Positions 60,389 through 64,000 of a stretch of 64,000 nt of DNA are shown one piece after another. Under the pieces are notes generated by a model. It was given only the letters and a program-made list of their open reading frames with translations, did no database searches and was not told where the DNA came from. Source of the stretch: Taudactylus pleione (Eukaryota; Chordata; Amphibia; Anura; Myobatrachidae); the NCBI GenBank assembly GCA_031769625.1, contig JAUIMM010000135.1:8235501-8299500 (forward strand). Reading direction: 5' to 3'. Position 1 is the first letter of the stretch, and every line of letters starts with the position of its first letter. The translations under genes and the position numbers were made by a program.

Positions 60389-63300
60389 TTCTAATATACA
60401 TTCTAAAATCAATTATAACATTCTAACATCCATTTTAACATTCTAATATACATTCTAACATCCATTATAACATTCTAACTTACATTATAACATTCTAATA
60501 TACATTCGAACATGCATTCTAACATACATTATAACATTCTAATATACATTATAACATCCATTATAACATTCTAACATCCATTCTAAAATTCTAATATACA
60601 TTATAACATCCATTATAACATTCTAACATCCATTGTAACATTCTAATATACATTATAACATTCTAATATACATTCTAACATTCTAATATACATTTTAACA
60701 TACATTATAACATTCTAATATACATCCTAATATCCATTATAACATAATACCATACATTATAACATTCTAATATACATTCTAACATCCATTATAACATTCT
60801 ATCATACATTATAACAATCCAAAATACATTCTAACATCCATTATAACATTCTAACATACATTATAACATGGTAACATACATTATAACATTCTAATAAACA
60901 TTCTAACATCCATTATAACATTCTAACATACATTATAACAATCAAAAATACATTCTAACATCCATTATAACATTCTAACATACATAATAACATTCTAACA
61001 TACATTCTAACATTCTAATATACATTCTAACATCCATAATAACATTCTAACATACATGCTAACATTCTTCTCTACATTCTAACATTCTAATATACATTCT
61101 AACATCCATTCTAACATTCTAATATACATTCTAACATCAATTATAACATTCTAACATCCATATTAATATTCTAATATACATTCTAACATCCATTATAATA
61201 TTCTAACATCCATTATAACATTCTAACATCCATTATAACATTCTAATATACATTCTAACATGCATTCTAACATACATTATAACATTCTAATATACATTAT
61301 AGCATCCATTATAACATTCTAACATCCATTCGAACATTCTAATATACATGATAACATCCAATATAACATTCTAACATGCATTACAACATTCTAATATACA
61401 TTCTAATATCCATTATAACATTCTAACATACAATATAACATTCTAACATACATTATAACAATCTAATATACATTACAACTTCCATTATAACATTCTAACA
61501 TACATTATAACATTGTAATATACATTCTAATATCCATTCTAACATTCTAACATACATTATAACATTCTAATATACATTCTAACATCCATTATAACATATA
61601 CCATACATTATAACAATCTAATATACATTCTAACATCCATTATAACATTCTAACATACATTATAACATTCTAATATACATTCTAAAATCCATTATAATAT
61701 TCTAACATACTTTATAACTTTCTAATATACATTCGAACATCAATTATAACATTCTAACATACATTATAACAATCTAATATACATTCTAACATCCATTTTA
61801 ACATTCTAACATACATTATAACTTTCTAAAATACATTCTCACATCCATTATAACATTCTAACATACATTATAACAATCTAATATACATTCTAACATCCAT
61901 TTTAACATTCTAACATACATTATAACATCCTAATATACATTCTAACATCCATTATAACATTCAAACATCCATAATAACATTCTAACATACATTCTAACAT
62001 TCTAATATACATTCTAACTTCCAATATAACATTCTAACATACATTCTAACTTTCTAATATACATTCTAACATCCATTCTAACATTCTAACAGACATTCTA
62101 ACATTCTAATATACATTCTAAAATCAATTATAACATTCTAACATCCATTTTACCATTCTAACATACATTATAACATCAACTATAATATTCTAACATCCAT
62201 TATAACATTATAACATCCATTATAACATTCTAATATACATTCTAACATACATTATAACATTCTAATATACATTCTAACATGCATTCTAACATACATTATA
62301 ACATTCTAATATACATTATAACATCCATTATAACATTCTAACATCCATTCTAAAATTTTAAAATACATTATAACATCCATTATAACATTCTAACATCCAT
62401 TGTAACATTCTAACATACATTATAACATTCTAATATACATTCTAACATTCTAATAAACATTTTAACATACATTATAACATTCTAATATACATCCTAATAT
62501 CCATTATAACATAATAACATACATTATAACATTCTAATATACATTCTAACATCCATTATAACATTCTATCATACATTATAACAATCCAATATACTTTCTA
62601 ACATCCATTATAACATTCTAACATACATTATAACATGGTAACATACATTATAACATTCTAATATATATTCTAACATCCATTATAACATTCTAACATACAT
62701 TATAACAATCAAAAATACATTCTAACATCCATTATAACATTCTAACATACATAATAACATTCTAACATACATTCTAACATTCTAATATACATTCTAACAT
62801 CCATAATAACATTCTAACATACATGCTAACATTCTTCTCTACATTCTAACATTCTAATATACATGCTAACATCCATTATAACATTCTAACATCCATTCTA
62901 ACATTCTAATATACATTCTAACATCAATTATAACATTCTAACATCCATTTTAATATTCTAATATACATTCTAACATCCATTATAATATTCTAACATCCAT
63001 TATAACATTCTAGCATCCATTATAACATTCTAATATACATTCTAACATGCATTCTAACATACATTATAACATTCTAATATACATTATAGCATCCATTATA
63101 ACATTCTAACATCCATTCTAACATTCTAAAATACATTATAACATCCAATATAACATTCTAACATGCATTACAACATTCTAATATACATTCTAATATCCAT
63201 TATAACATTCCAATATACAATATAACATTCTAACATACATTATAACAATCTAATATACATTACAACATCCATTATAACATTCTAACATACATTATAACAT

Positions 63301-64000
63301 TGTAATATACATTCTAATATCCATTCTAACATTCTAACATACATTATAACATTCTAATATACATTCTAACATACATTATAACATTCAAATATACATTCTA
63401 ACATCCATTATAACATACTAACATACATTATAACAATCGAATATACATTCTAACATCCATTATAACATTCTAACATACATTATAACATTCTAATATACAT
63501 TCTAACATCCATTATAACAATCTAACATCCATAATAACATTCTAACATACATTCTAACATTCTAATATACATTCTAACATCCATTATAACATTCTAACAT
63601 ACATTCTAACATTCTAATATACATTCTAAAATCAATTATAACATTCTAACGTCCATTTTAACATTCTAATATACATTATAACATCCATTATAACATTCTA
63701 ACATCCATTATATCATATACCATACATTATAACAATCTAATATACATTCTAACATCCATTATAACATTCTAACATACATTTTAACATTCTAATATACATT
63801 CTAACATCCATTATAACATTCTATCATACATTATAACATTCTAGTATACATTATAACATCTATTATAGCATTATAACATACATTATAACATTCTAATATA
63901 CATTCTAACATCCATAATAACATTCTAACATACATTCTAACATTCCAAGATACATTCTAACATCCATTATAACATTCTAACATACATTATAACATTCTAA
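60385..64000 (-). repeat. 3.6-kb block repeated at 15,144 bases, copy 2 (cut by window end)
   Basis: This block pairs with 45,240-48,856 and runs out of the window, so the true repeat is longer. Its part from about 61,800 also pairs with 49,270-51,471 at 12,529, as expected because that is the second 2,615-base copy. Small differences are visible, such as attctcacatcc at 61,836 against attcgcacatcc at 46,692. Confidence 0.88.

Larger units (their letters stand above)
35783..62842 (-). repeat. Tagged-monomer series: 12 copies of a TTCTCTAC variant
   Basis: A unit variant in which the usual attctaat is replaced by a form reading ttctctac, preceded by catgctaacat where I checked, occurs at 35,783, 40,602, 42,089, 43,856, 45,924, 47,691, 49,174, 50,306, 51,789, 55,125, 61,068 and 62,835. 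Intervals of 1,767 appear three times and 1,483 twice, and 1,487 once. The tag therefore marks one lineage of higher-order units. It was found by eye, so a copy could be missed. I did not see it left of 35.7 kb. Confidence 0.85.
24732..64000 (-). repeat. Same satellite inverted, right arm, C-bearing strand on top
   Basis: The sequence is the reverse complement of the left-arm satellite. Typical pieces are ccattataac, attctaacat, acattataac, attctaatat and acattctaacat, which together make the 52-base cycle; consecutive 52-base cycles are clear around 37,330 to 37,480 and 29,950 to 30,010. Frequent variants are ccataataac, acaatctaat, aaaatcaatt, catgcattc and catggtaac. G is rare on this strand. 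Small irregular patches (for example 28,341-28,440, 35,478-35,490 and 36,009-36,060) are decayed or slipped units, not foreign DNA. No gene or mobile element is visible across these 39 kb. The right portion, from about 45 kb to the end, is visibly more uniform than the left arm and contains long near-identical blocks. Confidence 0.96.

Noticed and set aside
1..64000. CRISPR array
   Set aside because: The repeats are contiguous variants of each other with no unique spacers of constant length, no leader and no cas genes.
1..64000. Bacterial-type promoters from the many TATAAT strings
   Set aside because: The string is generated by the repeat itself, has no partner element at a fixed distance, and the setting looks eukaryotic.
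1..64000. Telomere repeat, because of ttagaatg and ttaggatg strings
   Set aside because: No TTAGGG-like or other known telomeric tandem run is present. The ttagg forms are rare single-base variants of ttaga.
24732..64000. Human-type satellite II/III, because of frequent CATTC
   Set aside because: Those satellites are built on a CATTC pentamer with CpG-bearing variants and higher GC. Here the period is 8/12/20/52 with TTATAA and no pentamer register.

Overview
The whole window is satellite DNA: one AT-rich tandem-repeat array with no gene, RNA gene, transposon or CRISPR array that I can support. Every stretch I read on either strand is a variant of the same short repeat. A head hexamer A(T/G)AATG recurs at spacings of 12 or 8 bases. 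A 12-mer plus an 8-mer makes a 20-base unit, and the most frequent full cycle is 52 bases (12+12+8+12+8). The 52-base consensus has 11 G and no C on one strand, so it is about 21% GC and free of CpG. At 52 bases per cycle the window would hold roughly 1,200 cycles (arithmetic, not a count). This size and nested structure suggest a eukaryotic chromosome: centromeric, pericentromeric, subtelomeric or other constitutive heterochromatin, probably resolved by long reads. I cannot name the species or the satellite family.

Layout. From 1 to about 24,731 the array runs with its G-bearing strand on top. At 24,731 it reverses: a small imperfect palindrome (TAGAAT, three bases, ATTCTA) marks the point, and from there to 64,000 the C-bearing strand is on top. 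The reversed part is the same satellite inverted, not a second satellite.

Higher order. Both arms carry kilobase-scale duplications that can be followed through rare shared variants. In the left arm these have offsets of 1,668, 4,803, 1,188, 1,757, 2,577 and 13,203 bases. In the right arm they include tandem duplications with offsets of 1,490, 1,703, 1,487 and 2,615, and dispersed ones at 3,720, 3,835, 4,311, 9,201, about 15,460 and 15,144. One pair of about 868 bases (55,801 and 59,521) shows a single difference by eye. A tag, TTCTCTAC, occurs 12 times in the right arm with recurring intervals of 1,767 and 1,483 bases, which makes it a useful ruler for the higher-order structure. The right end looks more homogeneous than the left arm, consistent with recent unequal exchange or gene conversion there.

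The few open frames of 60 to 68 codons, all in the left arm, are read-throughs of the repeat and are not annotated as genes. I looked for an unusual system and did not find one beyond the satellite's own architecture: the orientation switch, the nested periods and the readable duplication junctions.
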